Shown: positions 8,907-19,062, numbered from the stretch's first letter. The stretch is DNA of 64,000 nucleotides from Eubacterium sp. AF36-5BH (GCF_003460505.1 NZ_QTVG01000010.1:1-64000), one strand, 5' to 3'. The notes: generated from the sequence alone by a model not told the origin. Numbers and translations are program-made.

Positions 8907-9091
8907 ATGCCTATACTATTTCAAGTGGCATTTTCCCGAAATATTTGAATGGAGAAAATATCATCTCCGTTCCGCTTGCAGAAAATGAAACAATGCATAT
9001 TGGATATGTGCTGAATGAAAATCAGGAATTAAATGATCTTGGAAAAAGCTATCTGGAAGAATTATGGAAATATGCTCCAGCCAATTCATAG
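8903..9091 (+). pseudogene. LysR-type regulator, C-terminal remnant
   Basis: A 62-codon frame fused to the MATE stop reads like the last strand-helix part of a LysR effector domain (VPLAENETMHIGYVLNENQE, LGKSYLEELWKY). The HTH and most of the effector domain are missing. Base composition falls back to AT-rich here, so the right border of the GC-rich island is at about 8905. Confidence 0.7.
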
Positions 9092-9178
9092 TCGTATGCT
9101 ATGGATAATCATATAAAATAGGTGTTATGTATGTACCGCTGTTTGCTGATATAATAACAGCAGAAAGGTGGTTGATGA

Positions 9179-9613
9179 TTATGCCTATGGCGGTACTGCG
9201 CAATTTTTGTATATGGGGTTAATTCTTTGCTTCTAAATGTAATGGAAGTGCTGAAGTACATCGGAGCAGCCTATATCCTGTGGCTTGCGATTCATATTGC
9301 TTTCAGTAAGCCGTCAACAGAAAACGCAGAGCAATCGGCATCGTTTCTGAAAGGCTTCATGCTGCAATTTGTCAATGTGAAGATCTATATGTTCGGAGTT
9401 ACCGCACTAACGGGTTATGTTGTAGGATATATGTCCTCTTTTCCGGCTTTGCTGTTTTTTGAGCTGGTTATTGCAACAATCGGAACGATCGCAACCTGTA
9501 CTTGGACTGGCTTGGGCGCACTGATTCAGAAGTTTTATCTACGGCATTTCCGTGTTATTAACATTATCCTTGCACTAACATTACTGGAGTGTATTTGGGG
9601 AATGTTAAGATAA
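9179..9613 (+). pseudogene. LysE/RhtB family exporter, 5'-truncated
   Basis: The frame is open from 9179, with a TTG at 9227 as the first usable start. It encodes about 128 residues matching the later two thirds of LysE/RhtB amino-acid exporters: LKYIGAAYILWLAIHIAF, then FLKGFMLQFVNVKIYMFG and two more hydrophobic helices. Family members are about 200 residues. The N-terminal helix with the usual PGP motif is absent. Together with the LysR tail just upstream, this may be a decayed regulator-exporter pair. Confidence 0.75.
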
Positions 9614-9801
9614 TTGTTGCTTTGAGAGCAATTCTAATTAACAAATCCCAGTTTATAAAATTAAGAAAATAGAATTTAAGATTGAAAACAACCAATTTGA
9701 GTGGAGAAGAAAACACTTATCAGGTACAATTAAAGACAACTGAAATCACAAAGGAAGTCAAAAAGTAACTTCTAACTTCAAGTTTATGGAGAGTCACCGT
9801 T

Positions 9802-10227
9802 ATGATTAGAGAATTTCAAAGAGATGATATAAATAAAGTTGCAGATATATGGTTGCATACGAATATAAAGGCACATAATTTTATCCCCGCCGAATACTGG
9901 AAAAGCAATTTCAAATCAGTAAAAGAAGCGTTGTTACTAGCAGAGGTTTATGTGTATGAGTATGATACAGAAATACAGGGTTTTATAGGGTTAAATGATG
10001 AATATGTTGAGGGCATTTTTGTTTCTGGTGAAATGCAATCGCAGGGTATAGGTAAAATTCTGCTGAATTATGCAAAGGATAAAAGGAATAAGTTGCACTT
10101 GAACGTATACCAAAAGAACGCACGGGCAATATCTTTTTATAAGAGAGAAGGATTTGAGATTCAGCATAGTGGCTTAGATGAGGCTACCGGAGAAAAAGAT
10201 TATGTAATGACATGGCAACACAAATAG
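9802..10227 (+). CDS. GNAT family N-acetyltransferase
   Basis: A 141-residue acetyltransferase. It starts MIREFQRDDINKVADIW and contains GIFVSGEMQSQGIGKILLNY (motif A with Q-x-x-G-I-G) and LNVYQKNARAISFYKREGFE (motif B). It resembles the PhnO/YjaB-like small GNATs. GGAGAG lies upstream of the ATG. It stands alone; no partner gene suggests a substrate. Confidence 0.9.
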   Translation: MIREFQRDDINKVADIWLHTNIKAHNFIPAEYWKSNFKSVKEALLLAEVYVYEYDTEIQGFIGLNDEYVEGIFVSGEMQSQGIGKILLNYAKDKRNKLHLNVYQKNARAISFYKREGFEIQHSGLDEATGEKDYVMTWQHK

Positions 10228-10872
10228 AAATTCAAGTTTGTCATACATGCAAGAACGACTACAACGGTATTGACTCGTGACAATAAAATTACAATATTTT
10301 CGTCTTAGACTATATGCAAAAATACTAAAGCAGTACAGAAATGAACTGTTAAATACAATAAATATCCTGCTTTATAAAGGAGTAAATTTTTACGAGTAGG
10401 AGTTTGAATAATGGATTAAAATGCCGAAAGCCTGTATTTATGCGGATTTTCGGCATTTACTTTATTAAATGGCTCTAGGTTGGATATATTTATGGGTAGA
10501 ATAATTGATTGGAAGGGAGATAACAATGAAACAATTATTAATTTAATAAAAATGAAAAAAGAAGAATTCATGTGGAGTGAGTTCTTCTTTTTTGTAATAG
10601 GTAAATCTGAGTGAAGGCTGCTTTATATGTGCCACTTGTATAAAAATGTTTCAACAACTTAACATAATTAATTTATGTAAAAAAATCATACAATATAGGA
10701 CACTTCTATAGGCAACGCATACAAAATATGGTAAAATATTACCTATATTTGAGAGTCGGAAAATAATAAAAAAGCAGAGATGCATGGTATCAAAAAAAGA
10801 TTTTTATTTAATAGAAGTTATATTAAATAAGTAATCGCAAAAAATTGAATAAGGGGTTAGGTAGGTGATAAT
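10228..10872. other. 645-bp intergenic region with two hairpins
   Basis: No gene supported. A perfect 11-bp stem (AAATGCCGAAA at 10418-10428, TTTCGGCATTT at 10448-10458) and a terminator-like hairpin at 10555-10593 (AAAAAAGAAGAA ... TTCTTCTTTTTT) are present. A six-codon frame with a good ribosome site near 10526 (MKQLLI) lies between them and could be a leader peptide. The promoter of the cohesin operon must lie in 10600-10860, but I see no clean consensus. Confidence 0.5.
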
Positions 10873-11823
10873 TTGAAGAAATTACGATTAATTTTACTTA
10901 CGCTGTTTATGTTTTTATGCGTTGGCTTTGGAAATAATATAATATATGCCAGTGGCGGAGCAGTGCTTGAAGCATCATCAACAGTAACGGAGAAGGACAA
11001 GGCAGTTGTAGATATTGATTTGAAAGGAAACACCGGAATTTGGGCACTGAAGTTTAAAGTGGGATACAACCATTCAGCTTTAAAGTTAAAATCAGTACAG
11101 AACGGGGAAGTGTTCTCAAAGGGTGACATAACTGAACCGGAAAAGCTGGACAAAGATGAATATGTTTTTTTAGCAAGTTCAAATAGTGTTAAGAATATAG
11201 AAAACAGTGGGACGGTAGTAAGACTTAATTTCAAAATTGTAGACTATGCGTTAGAAGGCGATTATCCAATCAAGGTAACTTTGGTGCAGGCTATAGACGC
11301 CAAAGGAAACGTTGTTGATATGGACACAGAGGACGGCAATGTTACTGTTTATTATGAAGTTAAGAAAAATGACATAGTGTTCGACAAGTCAAAGAGTGAA
11401 AACATCAAAATACCAACAGGAACAAACAGTTCAAAGGAATCAAAAGGCTCAAAAGAATCAAAGGGAAAAGTCAAAAAAGTTGTAGTAAATAATAAGAAAG
11501 TTGATAAGGACAATTACACCGTTGATTCAGATGGAAATGTAGAAATTTCTGAGAAGTATTTAAACACTTTAAAAGACGGCAAGTACAAAGTTACCGTACA
11601 AAAAGGACAGAAAACGTACAACACAAATTTTATTGTAAAGACGGATGCGTCGAAGAAGATTGTAAATAAGAACAAAGGGGGAGAAAACAGCAAAGCAAAC
11701 AAAAAAGAAACTGTTAATGGGGCAAGACAGGAGAACGGTATAATTGTTGTGGTAGTCATAGCAGCAGTTGTTATCGCTGGAATTGCCTTTGTACTAGTAA
11801 GAAAAAGGAGAGAGAAACAATGA
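10873..11823 (+). CDS. membrane-anchored cohesin-domain protein
   Basis: A 316-residue surface protein. It has a signal peptide (1-27), then a cohesin-type beta-sandwich (about 30-155): the opening strand with DKAVVDIDLKGNTGIWALKF, SALKLKSVQNGEVF, and the closing TVVRLNFKIVDYALEGDYPI. A Lys/Ser-rich spacer and a small beta region follow. The C-terminal transmembrane helix (about 290-312) ends in RKRREKQ, so the cohesin faces outward. The start is TTG 10873 with AGGTGAT before it. The stop overlaps the next ATG (ATGA), coupling it to a dockerin protein. The fold call rests on the GIWALKFKVGY/LxLKSV pattern, not a structure. No LPXTG motif. Confidence 0.85.
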   Translation: MKKLRLILLTLFMFLCVGFGNNIIYASGGAVLEASSTVTEKDKAVVDIDLKGNTGIWALKFKVGYNHSALKLKSVQNGEVFSKGDITEPEKLDKDEYVFLASSNSVKNIENSGTVVRLNFKIVDYALEGDYPIKVTLVQAIDAKGNVVDMDTEDGNVTVYYEVKKNDIVFDKSKSENIKIPTGTNSSKESKGSKESKGKVKKVVVNNKKVDKDNYTVDSDGNVEISEKYLNTLKDGKYKVTVQKGQKTYNTNFIVKTDASKKIVNKNKGGENSKANKKETVNGARQENGIIVVVVIAAVVIAGIAFVLVRKRREKQ

Positions 11824-14800
11824 AAAAAAGATTATTAACCTTACTTTTAGCAATTGCGCTCACTGTCTCCCAGGTACCGGCACAAACATACGCAAAAACC
11901 AGCGGTAATATGTACGGAGATGTTAATGGTGATAAGGTAATTGATTTACGCGATTTATTATTGTTAAAAGAATATATCTCTGAGCAGGAGACAGAGGGAG
12001 TTGTATTTGCCAATGCAGATATTAATGCAGATCAGAAGGTAGATTTGAAGGACTTCCTAATTCTGAAAAAATATTTTGCAGAGTGGGATGTTCATTTAGG
12101 AGCTGAATTGCTCACAGTGTCTTTTTACGATGGAGACCGATTAATAGAAACATTACCTGCAGAAAAGGATTATCCGTTAGGGGAACTACCTTCCAAGGAT
12201 AAATACACAAAAGATAATGCTATTTTAATAGGTTACTACACTGATAAGGAATGTACAGTTCCATTTTATTCAGAAGATGCAGTAACTGAAAACATGAATG
12301 TATATGCCAAGTATCAGGAAATGGGTGGTAAGGAAGAATTAAACATTACTTCTTTTGCACAGATGGACCAGCCAAAGGACATAACATTTAACATTAAAAA
12401 AACATCAGGCGATGTGGCTGCAAAAGATGCAGCAACTCTTGTTGTAAAAGATGGTTCAGACAATGTTGAATTAAAGGTTGAAGATACTGACGGCGACGGT
12501 GTATACACAGTAAGCGCACCACAAGGTTTTAACGAAGGTTGTTCTTATGAATTAAATCTCTCCGACGGTTGGGTATTTGATGGCAAAGAAGAAACAATAA
12601 GAACGGCATCATTTTCAATAGCCATGCAGGAAGTTGAAAACCTTGAAATGAATGATGACGTAGTATACATAAAGGATACAGATGAAATTTCATATTCTGT
12701 TGACGGAGAAAGTTATGATGTATTAACTTCAGACCAGATAAATGAAAGAGGCGGTAGTTTTGAATATGACAATGCATCAAAACTTAAAAAAGACGATATT
12801 CTTTGTGTTTATGTTGGCATAAAACCTACTGAAAGAGATGCAGATAAGGGCGCTGAACTTTTAGATCCGGCTGTATATGTTAAGGTGGCTGCTACAGATG
12901 GAAACAAAGTAACCTTTGCGCCACTTGATGAAAATGACCAGCTTGAAATATACAACATGCCTGACAACTTTCCATTAACAGTACAGGAGCTACCAACTGA
13001 GGAAACAGGTACAATCAGTTTTGATGAGTTGGATTTAGACATGTACGCAAACATGATGGGCGAGGACGGAACATACGAAAATGCAGTAGACTCTATTGGA
13101 GTTGGTGATTTTGTTACATTATATGTTTCAACTGATGAGATTCAATCAGGAAAAGACGTTTATTATGGCGAGATTACGGATTACAACAAAACTACAAAAT
13201 TAATTACATATAAGGAAGTAACTAAATCGGACATTGAGGAAAGTATGGACCTCTATTCTGAAATTTCACTTTCAGGTAGCGACATTATAAGCGATGAAGA
13301 AAGTAAGAAGTTAGAAAATGTTTTAACACAACAGATAGAAAAAAGTGATTTTGGAGAAGCAGCAGCAGACACACTTTTTGATATGGTAACAAAGACAGAT
13401 GATTTTAAGGATAATGTAAGTGTTCAAAATGTTGTTGTAAGAGATTCAAAGGGAAACAAAATTTCAAAGCAAAAACTTAAGAAAATGAATATAGGTAAAA
13501 GCTTTGAACTAACAGATGATGTAAAACTTACTGTTGAAGTTATAAATAAAGGCGAACAGCTTCATTTTAATAATGGTATCCAGCTTGCAGTTGGAGTTGA
13601 AGCAGAATTCGAAGCAGAAGTTGATGATGGCACAGTAAATATTGACCTTTCTGCAACATTTGTAGAGGAATGTGAATTAGTGCCAAGAGTAAAAGGTAGC
13701 ATTGTTACAAAAGAGATTCTTTTTATTCCTATACCGGTTGGTATTAGTGTAAATACAACTATGGATGTAAAGAACTTTACTGCATTTTCATTTAATGCAA
13801 ATATTTACACTGTGGCAGAAGAGGAACAGTCTCTTTGGGAACAGTTTAAAGCTATTGCAGAAGACCCATCAGAAGCAATGGGTTTATCTAATTTGCCGGA
13901 TGGACTTAAAGCAGGTCTTAGTTCCGTAAAAGATGTTATGGACAAGATTGAAGAAGTTCAGGCAAAGATAGAACAGGCAAATGATACAGCAGAACAAATA
14001 AAAGGCTATAAAGAAGATTTAGAAGCTCTTTGGCAGGTAATGGAAATGAACGGTACCGATGAAGAGGAATGGAATGAAATGTGCAAGGCATTTGAAAAAT
14101 CAAATGTTGCAAGTGATATTTTAGATGTTATGGATTTAAGCACTGAAACAGAACTTGGCACAGAATTCTTAGATGGAATGCAGGCACTGATGGATAAATA
14201 CTCAGAAACACTCCAGAAGGAAACAGACTGGGTAACATTAGTTAATAAGGAAATCTGTTCCACAGAAGTTTGCTATTTTGGTGTAGTTATTGGTACACAG
14301 GTAAATTTCGTTGTTAGAACAGACATGAATATAGCCATTGGTTCTAATTTAGAATACGAAGTAGGAAAGAGATATAGTTTCTGGTTTAAGGTAGGTTTAT
14401 TTAAACCGGAGGCTGGCTCTTCCACAATGGATTTGTTAGATGAGCATTTTGACTTCCAATTTTATGTAATGGGTAAGATTGGATTAAAGGCAGGTATTAG
14501 AGCTAAACTTTACGCAGGTATTGGTAGTGGTAAATTCGCCTCTGTGGGTGTTGCCGCAGAACTTGGACCATATGTTAAGCTGTATGGTTTCTTTATATAT
14601 GAATATTCCAAGTATCGTCCTGCAAATACAAGCAATACAGTAAGTAAGGAGCGAATGGCAGGTGCACTTAGTATAGAGTTTGGTCTATATTTTATGATGA
14701 GTTTTGAAGCAAATGCCATTGGAAATCTTTTTAGTTATAGTAATGATTTTGTAGATGAGGAAATACCACTGCTGAAGGCAGGGCGAAATGTATTTTATTA

Positions 14801-17225
14801 CAATACAGCGTATGAACCTAGTGACGATGAAGTAATAGTTGTAAGAGACGAAGACGGAGACAGAACTAATGGAATCACAATGGATGTGCCAAAGAACGTA
14901 TTAGCACTTAAATATGTGGAACTTAGCACAGGTATTCAGGGGGTAGAGTCGCTTTCAACTTCAAATTATAACATTAGATTTACAAACAGAAACTTTAGTG
15001 TAGACAATAAAACAGGAAAAATAAATGTTAATGTTCCTGAGAATACACGTTATATGTCAGGTGAAATGACAATTACTTATTTACATAGTAAGGTTGCATT
15101 CAGTCAATACGACATGACTGTAACAGTTCCGGTAGTATGGACAAACCTTACAACAGAAGAGTTAAGTGAATACTATACAGCATCTGTTCGAGTAGGTAAT
15201 GACAAAGACGGTTATAAGACTGTATGGAACAAAAAAGTTTTAAAGAACGAAGAATTTAATTTACCAACAGAGGAAGAATTAAAGGAAATACTTAACTGGA
15301 ATGACTATAAATATACTTTAACAGAAGGCTATAATGGTCAGAAAACCGAGAATGTAACCCTTGTAGACAATACAACTTACGATTACTATGTGGATTACAA
15401 AACATATCCAATTACAGTAACAGGTATTGAAAATGCAAACGGAACAACAAGAAGTCAGACATTCTACGCAAAATATGGCGAAAGATTTGATTTTTCAGAA
15501 TTAGAATCAACAGGATCTAACAGAAGGGGTGCCTACAACAAATTTGCAGGAGTTACAACAACAGCAACCATAAATGTAAATGGAACTGATGAGGTTATTG
15601 ATTTAACACAACCAATTAACAGCAAAATCGCAGAAGCCTTGTCAAATGGTGTTAAAGCAGAAGCAAATTATGTAGACGACAGTACAACAGCAACATTTGT
15701 ATTTAACGGAATTGATGTAGAAAATACAGTTGTTAAAGTTAAGAGAGGAACAATTCCTGATTATGATTACTTACAGGTAGCTGAAGAAAATAATACAGAC
15801 ATTATAGGCATAACACCTGAAGTAGATAAAATATCATCACCAACAACATATTACATTGAATGCAAGAATGTTGTTAAGAAGCTTGTAACAATTACTTTTG
15901 ATACAAGAGGTGGTAATACAATTGATCCTATAACAAGAAAGGAAACAACAATTCTTCCAACAATTGAAACACCGGTTAAAAAAGGTTATGTATTTGATGG
16001 CTGGTGCACAGATGCACAGTGTGAAAATCCATTTACATCTAACAGAGTTCCAACAGAAGACATAACACTTTATGCAAAATGGAAACCGGCTGTATACACA
16101 ATTACATTTAATGTTAATGGTGGAAATGAGTTAGAGAATAATAAGAAGAAAGTAATATACAAAGAAACTTATGGAGAAATCCCTGAACTTGTTAGAGACG
16201 GTTATGCTTTCCTTGGTTGGTACATGGAATTAGAAGGCGGAGAACAGATTACATCTGACGATAAAGTTTTAATTACATCAAATGTAACATTATATGCTCA
16301 CTGGAGAAAATTAAAAGCTATACCTGCTGAAACATTTACATTTACAAAGCAGTCATATTTCTTTGATTCATTTATTCAGAGAATTGCAGATTACAGCTTT
16401 AATTTACCGGGAGAGGAAGACCTTAACGAGGGAGAAACATTTAGCGAAGACAGCTTTACAATTAAGTACAAATCTCAAAGTAAGGACGAATATGAAGATA
16501 ACTTACCATCAGATATTGGAGTATACGATGTTGTAATAACACGTCCGGCAGATCAATACTATTTGAAGTTTGAACATTTATATGAGAGCGTTTTAATAAT
16601 TAAACCTTATGACTTGAATTGTTCATATTACAATGTTTACGTTGACTGTAGAGATTCAGTTGGTGGCTCACAGAAATTAAATAACACTGTATCATGGGCT
16701 AATGGAACAAGCTCTTCATTCTCAATAAATATGGATACAAAGACAAGAAGTGGCTCAACAACAAAATATGCTACATATCCAACACAGATACATATGGAAT
16801 CAAGTGGCAGAATGGTTGGTCAGCATGTATGGGTTACAACAAGAGTAACTGATATTACAGGTAACGTTAAGTCTATTAAAGACAGATACAAAGAATATTG
16901 GGCAAACACATTGAAATACACTTGGGGACTTGGTAGTTATCCGGCTGTAAATTATGCACCTGGAAATTATGAGGTAACTAAGAACGGAAAGATAAAAGTC
17001 AGACTTACCACATACGGAAATAACGATAAGGTGTCAGGTTTAACTTATTCAACATCAAGTAGTGGTACTAACAGTGATCCGTGTGTAGAAGTAGATGGAA
17101 ATTACTTTATTATTGATGGTAGCAAATTAACAGAAGACAATCATGTTGTTAATGTATTTGCTAAATACGGTGGTTCAGGATACTCACAGGTAGGAAGCTT
17201 TACGGTTAGTCCTATTGCTGATTAG
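11820..17225 (+). CDS. giant secreted protein with N-terminal dockerin and InlB-type repeats
   Basis: An 1801-residue exported protein. It has a signal peptide (1-25), then a type-I-like dockerin at about 30-85: two calcium-loop repeats, DVNGDKVIDLRDLLLLKEY and DINADQKVDLKDFLILKKY. An InlB/Listeria-Bacteroides-like repeat follows (about 97-175). The long beta-rich body includes a helical, probably coiled-coil stretch at about 700-750. Two clear InlB-like repeats occur at about 1356-1425 and 1425-1500 (GYVFDGWCTD..LYAKW, GYAFLGWY..LYAHW), then a beta-rich C-terminal part. There is no sorting signal, transmembrane tail or wall-binding domain, and no recognisable catalytic domain. It is likely an adhesin-like component held on the cell by the neighbouring cohesins (inference). 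Confidence 0.88.
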   Translation: MKKRLLTLLLAIALTVSQVPAQTYAKTSGNMYGDVNGDKVIDLRDLLLLKEYISEQETEGVVFANADINADQKVDLKDFLILKKYFAEWDVHLGAELLTVSFYDGDRLIETLPAEKDYPLGELPSKDKYTKDNAILIGYYTDKECTVPFYSEDAVTENMNVYAKYQEMGGKEELNITSFAQMDQPKDITFNIKKTSGDVAAKDAATLVVKDGSDNVELKVEDTDGDGVYTVSAPQGFNEGCSYELNLSDGWVFDGKEETIRTASFSIAMQEVENLEMNDDVVYIKDTDEISYSVDGESYDVLTSDQINERGGSFEYDNASKLKKDDILCVYVGIKPTERDADKGAELLDPAVYVKVAATDGNKVTFAPLDENDQLEIYNMPDNFPLTVQELPTEETGTISFDELDLDMYANMMGEDGTYENAVDSIGVGDFVTLYVSTDEIQSGKDVYYGEITDYNKTTKLITYKEVTKSDIEESMDLYSEISLSGSDIISDEESKKLENVLTQQIEKSDFGEAAADTLFDMVTKTDDFKDNVSVQNVVVRDSKGNKISKQKLKKMNIGKSFELTDDVKLTVEVINKGEQLHFNNGIQLAVGVEAEFEAEVDDGTVNIDLSATFVEECELVPRVKGSIVTKEILFIPIPVGISVNTTMDVKNFTAFSFNANIYTVAEEEQSLWEQFKAIAEDPSEAMGLSNLPDGLKAGLSSVKDVMDKIEEVQAKIEQANDTAEQIKGYKEDLEALWQVMEMNGTDEEEWNEMCKAFEKSNVASDILDVMDLSTETELGTEFLDGMQALMDKYSETLQKETDWVTLVNKEICSTEVCYFGVVIGTQVNFVVRTDMNIAIGSNLEYEVGKRYSFWFKVGLFKPEAGSSTMDLLDEHFDFQFYVMGKIGLKAGIRAKLYAGIGSGKFASVGVAAELGPYVKLYGFFIYEYSKYRPANTSNTVSKERMAGALSIEFGLYFMMSFEANAIGNLFSYSNDFVDEEIPLLKAGRNVFYYNTAYEPSDDEVIVVRDEDGDRTNGITMDVPKNVLALKYVELSTGIQGVESLSTSNYNIRFTNRNFSVDNKTGKINVNVPENTRYMSGEMTITYLHSKVAFSQYDMTVTVPVVWTNLTTEELSEYYTASVRVGNDKDGYKTVWNKKVLKNEEFNLPTEEELKEILNWNDYKYTLTEGYNGQKTENVTLVDNTTYDYYVDYKTYPITVTGIENANGTTRSQTFYAKYGERFDFSELESTGSNRRGAYNKFAGVTTTATINVNGTDEVIDLTQPINSKIAEALSNGVKAEANYVDDSTTATFVFNGIDVENTVVKVKRGTIPDYDYLQVAEENNTDIIGITPEVDKISSPTTYYIECKNVVKKLVTITFDTRGGNTIDPITRKETTILPTIETPVKKGYVFDGWCTDAQCENPFTSNRVPTEDITLYAKWKPAVYTITFNVNGGNELENNKKKVIYKETYGEIPELVRDGYAFLGWYMELEGGEQITSDDKVLITSNVTLYAHWRKLKAIPAETFTFTKQSYFFDSFIQRIADYSFNLPGEEDLNEGETFSEDSFTIKYKSQSKDEYEDNLPSDIGVYDVVITRPADQYYLKFEHLYESVLIIKPYDLNCSYYNVYVDCRDSVGGSQKLNNTVSWANGTSSSFSINMDTKTRSGSTTKYATYPTQIHMESSGRMVGQHVWVTTRVTDITGNVKSIKDRYKEYWANTLKYTWGLGSYPAVNYAPGNYEVTKNGKIKVRLTTYGNNDKVSGLTYSTSSSGTNSDPCVEVDGNYFIIDGSKLTEDNHVVNVFAKYGGSGYSQVGSFTVSPIAD

Positions 17226-17288
17226 GAACAGTGTAGTGGAAAGTAATAGAAATATTACAGGAAGGTAATAGAAAAGGAGGTTCTCCGT

Positions 17289-18554
17289 ATGAATAGTTTT
17301 AACAAAATAAACATTCGTAAATTACTTGCAATGTTATGTATTGTAGTAATATGCATAAGTGGTATATCTGTAAGTGTACCTGTATTTGCACAGACAGAAA
17401 ATGAAACAAAAGAATGCGTAATTGCCGCATCATCAAAAACAGTTGAAAGAGGCAATGAGTTTTCAATTATAGTGGACATAAAAAATAACCCGGGTATATG
17501 GGGGCTTAAATTTAAAGTTTCTTATGACCATACAGCATTAACTTTAACATCAGTAAAAAACGGAACAGTTTTTGATGATGAAGACACAGTGTTACCAAGT
17601 GCGTTAGATAAAGAAGAGTTTGTATATCTAGCTTATCTTAACAGCCTTAAAAACAATACAGATAATGGTACTATTGTAACATTGAATTTTACAGTTAATG
17701 AGGCAGCAGAATTTAAACCATATATTATCGGAGTCAATGTTACACAGGCAATTAATGTTGACAGCGAAGACATAACTTTGAAAGCAAATGATGGCGCAGT
17801 TTCAGTAGTTAAATGTATTCACGTAAATGACACAAAGTGGGATTTTGATGCAGATACTCATTGGCACAATTGTGTATATGAGGACTGTAAAGAAAAGATT
17901 GTAAAAACTGTGGAGAAACATAAGGCAGTTGCCATTCCTGCAGTAAAAGCCACATGTACAAAGAGTGGATTAACAGCAGGAACTAAATGTTCAGTATGTG
18001 GATATGTTATTAAGAAGCAGCAGATAGTAAAAGCCAAAGGCCACACAGTAGTTAAACTTCGAGCAGTAAAAGCCACAACAGAGAGAACAGGCTTAACAAG
18101 CGGTAAGAAGTGTAAAGTATGTGGAAAGATTTTAGTAGCCCAGAAGGTTATTGCTAAACTTCCATATAAGATGCAAAAAGCTGCTAAAGTAAGTGTGCAG
18201 GACAAGATGTATAAGAAAAAGAGTACATCATCAAAGGTTGTTAGTAACTTAGTTCCAAGTAAAAAAGTTACTATTGTTGACATTAAAAAGAGTTGGTACT
18301 TAATTAAGTACAACGGAAAATTAGGTTACGTTAAGTCAACATCAATAGTTTTCAAAGGAACCGTAATAACTAAAAAAGGCAAACTTAGAGTACGTTCAGG
18401 AGCAGGAAAGAAATATCCAATTATTTCATCTTACAAGAGAGGAACAAAGGTAACCATTATAGGAAATACTTCAAAAGGCTGGTACAAAGTTCGAATTAAA
18501 GATAAGAATAAAGATGTAGTAGGATATATGTCTGCAAAATACATAAAGTTATAA
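17289..18554 (+). CDS. secreted cohesin protein with Cys-rich repeats and two SH3b domains
   Basis: A 421-residue exported protein: signal peptide (1-35), then a cohesin domain (about 37-165) very like the one at 10873 (NPGIWGLKFKVSYDHTALTL, then LDKEEFVYLAYLNSLKN). Next comes a Cys/His-rich section (WHNCVYEDC, KCSVCGYV, KCKVCGKIL) typical of short repeats in clostridial surface proteins. It ends in two bacterial SH3 domains (about 295-350 and 357-421; the second has LRVRSGAGKKYPI and GYMSAKYIKL). SH3b domains usually bind peptidoglycan, so this cohesin is probably wall-attached, unlike its membrane-anchored paralogue. Start: AAAAGGAGG before the ATG, 63 bp after the dockerin gene. Confidence 0.87.
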   Translation: MNSFNKINIRKLLAMLCIVVICISGISVSVPVFAQTENETKECVIAASSKTVERGNEFSIIVDIKNNPGIWGLKFKVSYDHTALTLTSVKNGTVFDDEDTVLPSALDKEEFVYLAYLNSLKNNTDNGTIVTLNFTVNEAAEFKPYIIGVNVTQAINVDSEDITLKANDGAVSVVKCIHVNDTKWDFDADTHWHNCVYEDCKEKIVKTVEKHKAVAIPAVKATCTKSGLTAGTKCSVCGYVIKKQQIVKAKGHTVVKLRAVKATTERTGLTSGKKCKVCGKILVAQKVIAKLPYKMQKAAKVSVQDKMYKKKSTSSKVVSNLVPSKKVTIVDIKKSWYLIKYNGKLGYVKSTSIVFKGTVITKKGKLRVRSGAGKKYPIISSYKRGTKVTIIGNTSKGWYKVRIKDKNKDVVGYMSAKYIKL

Positions 18555-18593
18555 TAACTTTTTTGAAAGTAAAACATAAAAAAATAAAACATT

Positions 18594-18651
18594 AAAAAGC
18601 CCATTGGATTTATAGAGGGGTTCCTCAAAAATAGAATTCCATGGGCTTTTT
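18594..18651 (+). terminator. terminator of the cohesin-dockerin operon
   Basis: AAAAAGCCCAT and ATGGGCTTTTT arms, with an inner GAGG/CCTC hairpin. Confidence 0.85.
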
Positions 18652-18752
18652 GCTGTGTATGTGAATTATAATTGTTGACAATTAAGCTACGTAAAGGTAG
18701 CGTACGAAATGATAACATACAAAGTGATAGCATACAAACTAAAGAAGTTTCC

Positions 18753-19031
18753 ATGATTTGTAAGCAAAACAAAGTGAAACTTATAATACATTTTTATTCC
18801 GAAGTAGCAGAAAAATTAAATTGTGAATCTATTCATTTGCCCCTTTTTAAACTTAAAGAAAATTATGAGAAACTTTCAAAATTTAAAACAATAGGAACTT
18901 CAGTTCATTCTGTGGAAGAGGCGATTGAAGCACAAAAACTAGGAGCAACCTATATAAGTGCAGGTCATATATTTGCTACTGATTGCAAAAAAGATTTACC
19001 ACCAAGAGGATTGGAGTTTTTAAAAAATTAG
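18753..19031 (+). pseudogene. thiE: thiamine-phosphate synthase (ThiE) fragment
   Basis: About 92 codons matching the middle of ThiE: VKLIIHFYSEVAEKLN, the SIHLPLFKL segment, IGTSVHSVEEAIEAQKLGA and GHIFATDCKKDLPPRG. ThiE proteins are about 200-215 residues. Here the N-terminal strands and the C-terminal phosphate-binding part (normally IGGI) are missing, and no other thiamine gene is near. No ribosome binding site. A non-functional remnant. Confidence 0.8.
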
Positions 19032-19053
19032 AACACAAAGTTAATCTGATAAA

Positions 19054-19062
19054 TGCTATAAT
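19054..19062 (+). promoter_or_regulatory. extended -10 promoter of the protease gene
   Basis: TGCTATAAT 49 bp upstream of the ATG at 19111. The -35 region is weak, as is usual for extended -10 promoters. Confidence 0.55.

Noticed and set aside
18672..19031. Intact thiamine-phosphate synthase gene
   Set aside because: Too short, both ends of the barrel are missing, and there is no ribosome binding site.
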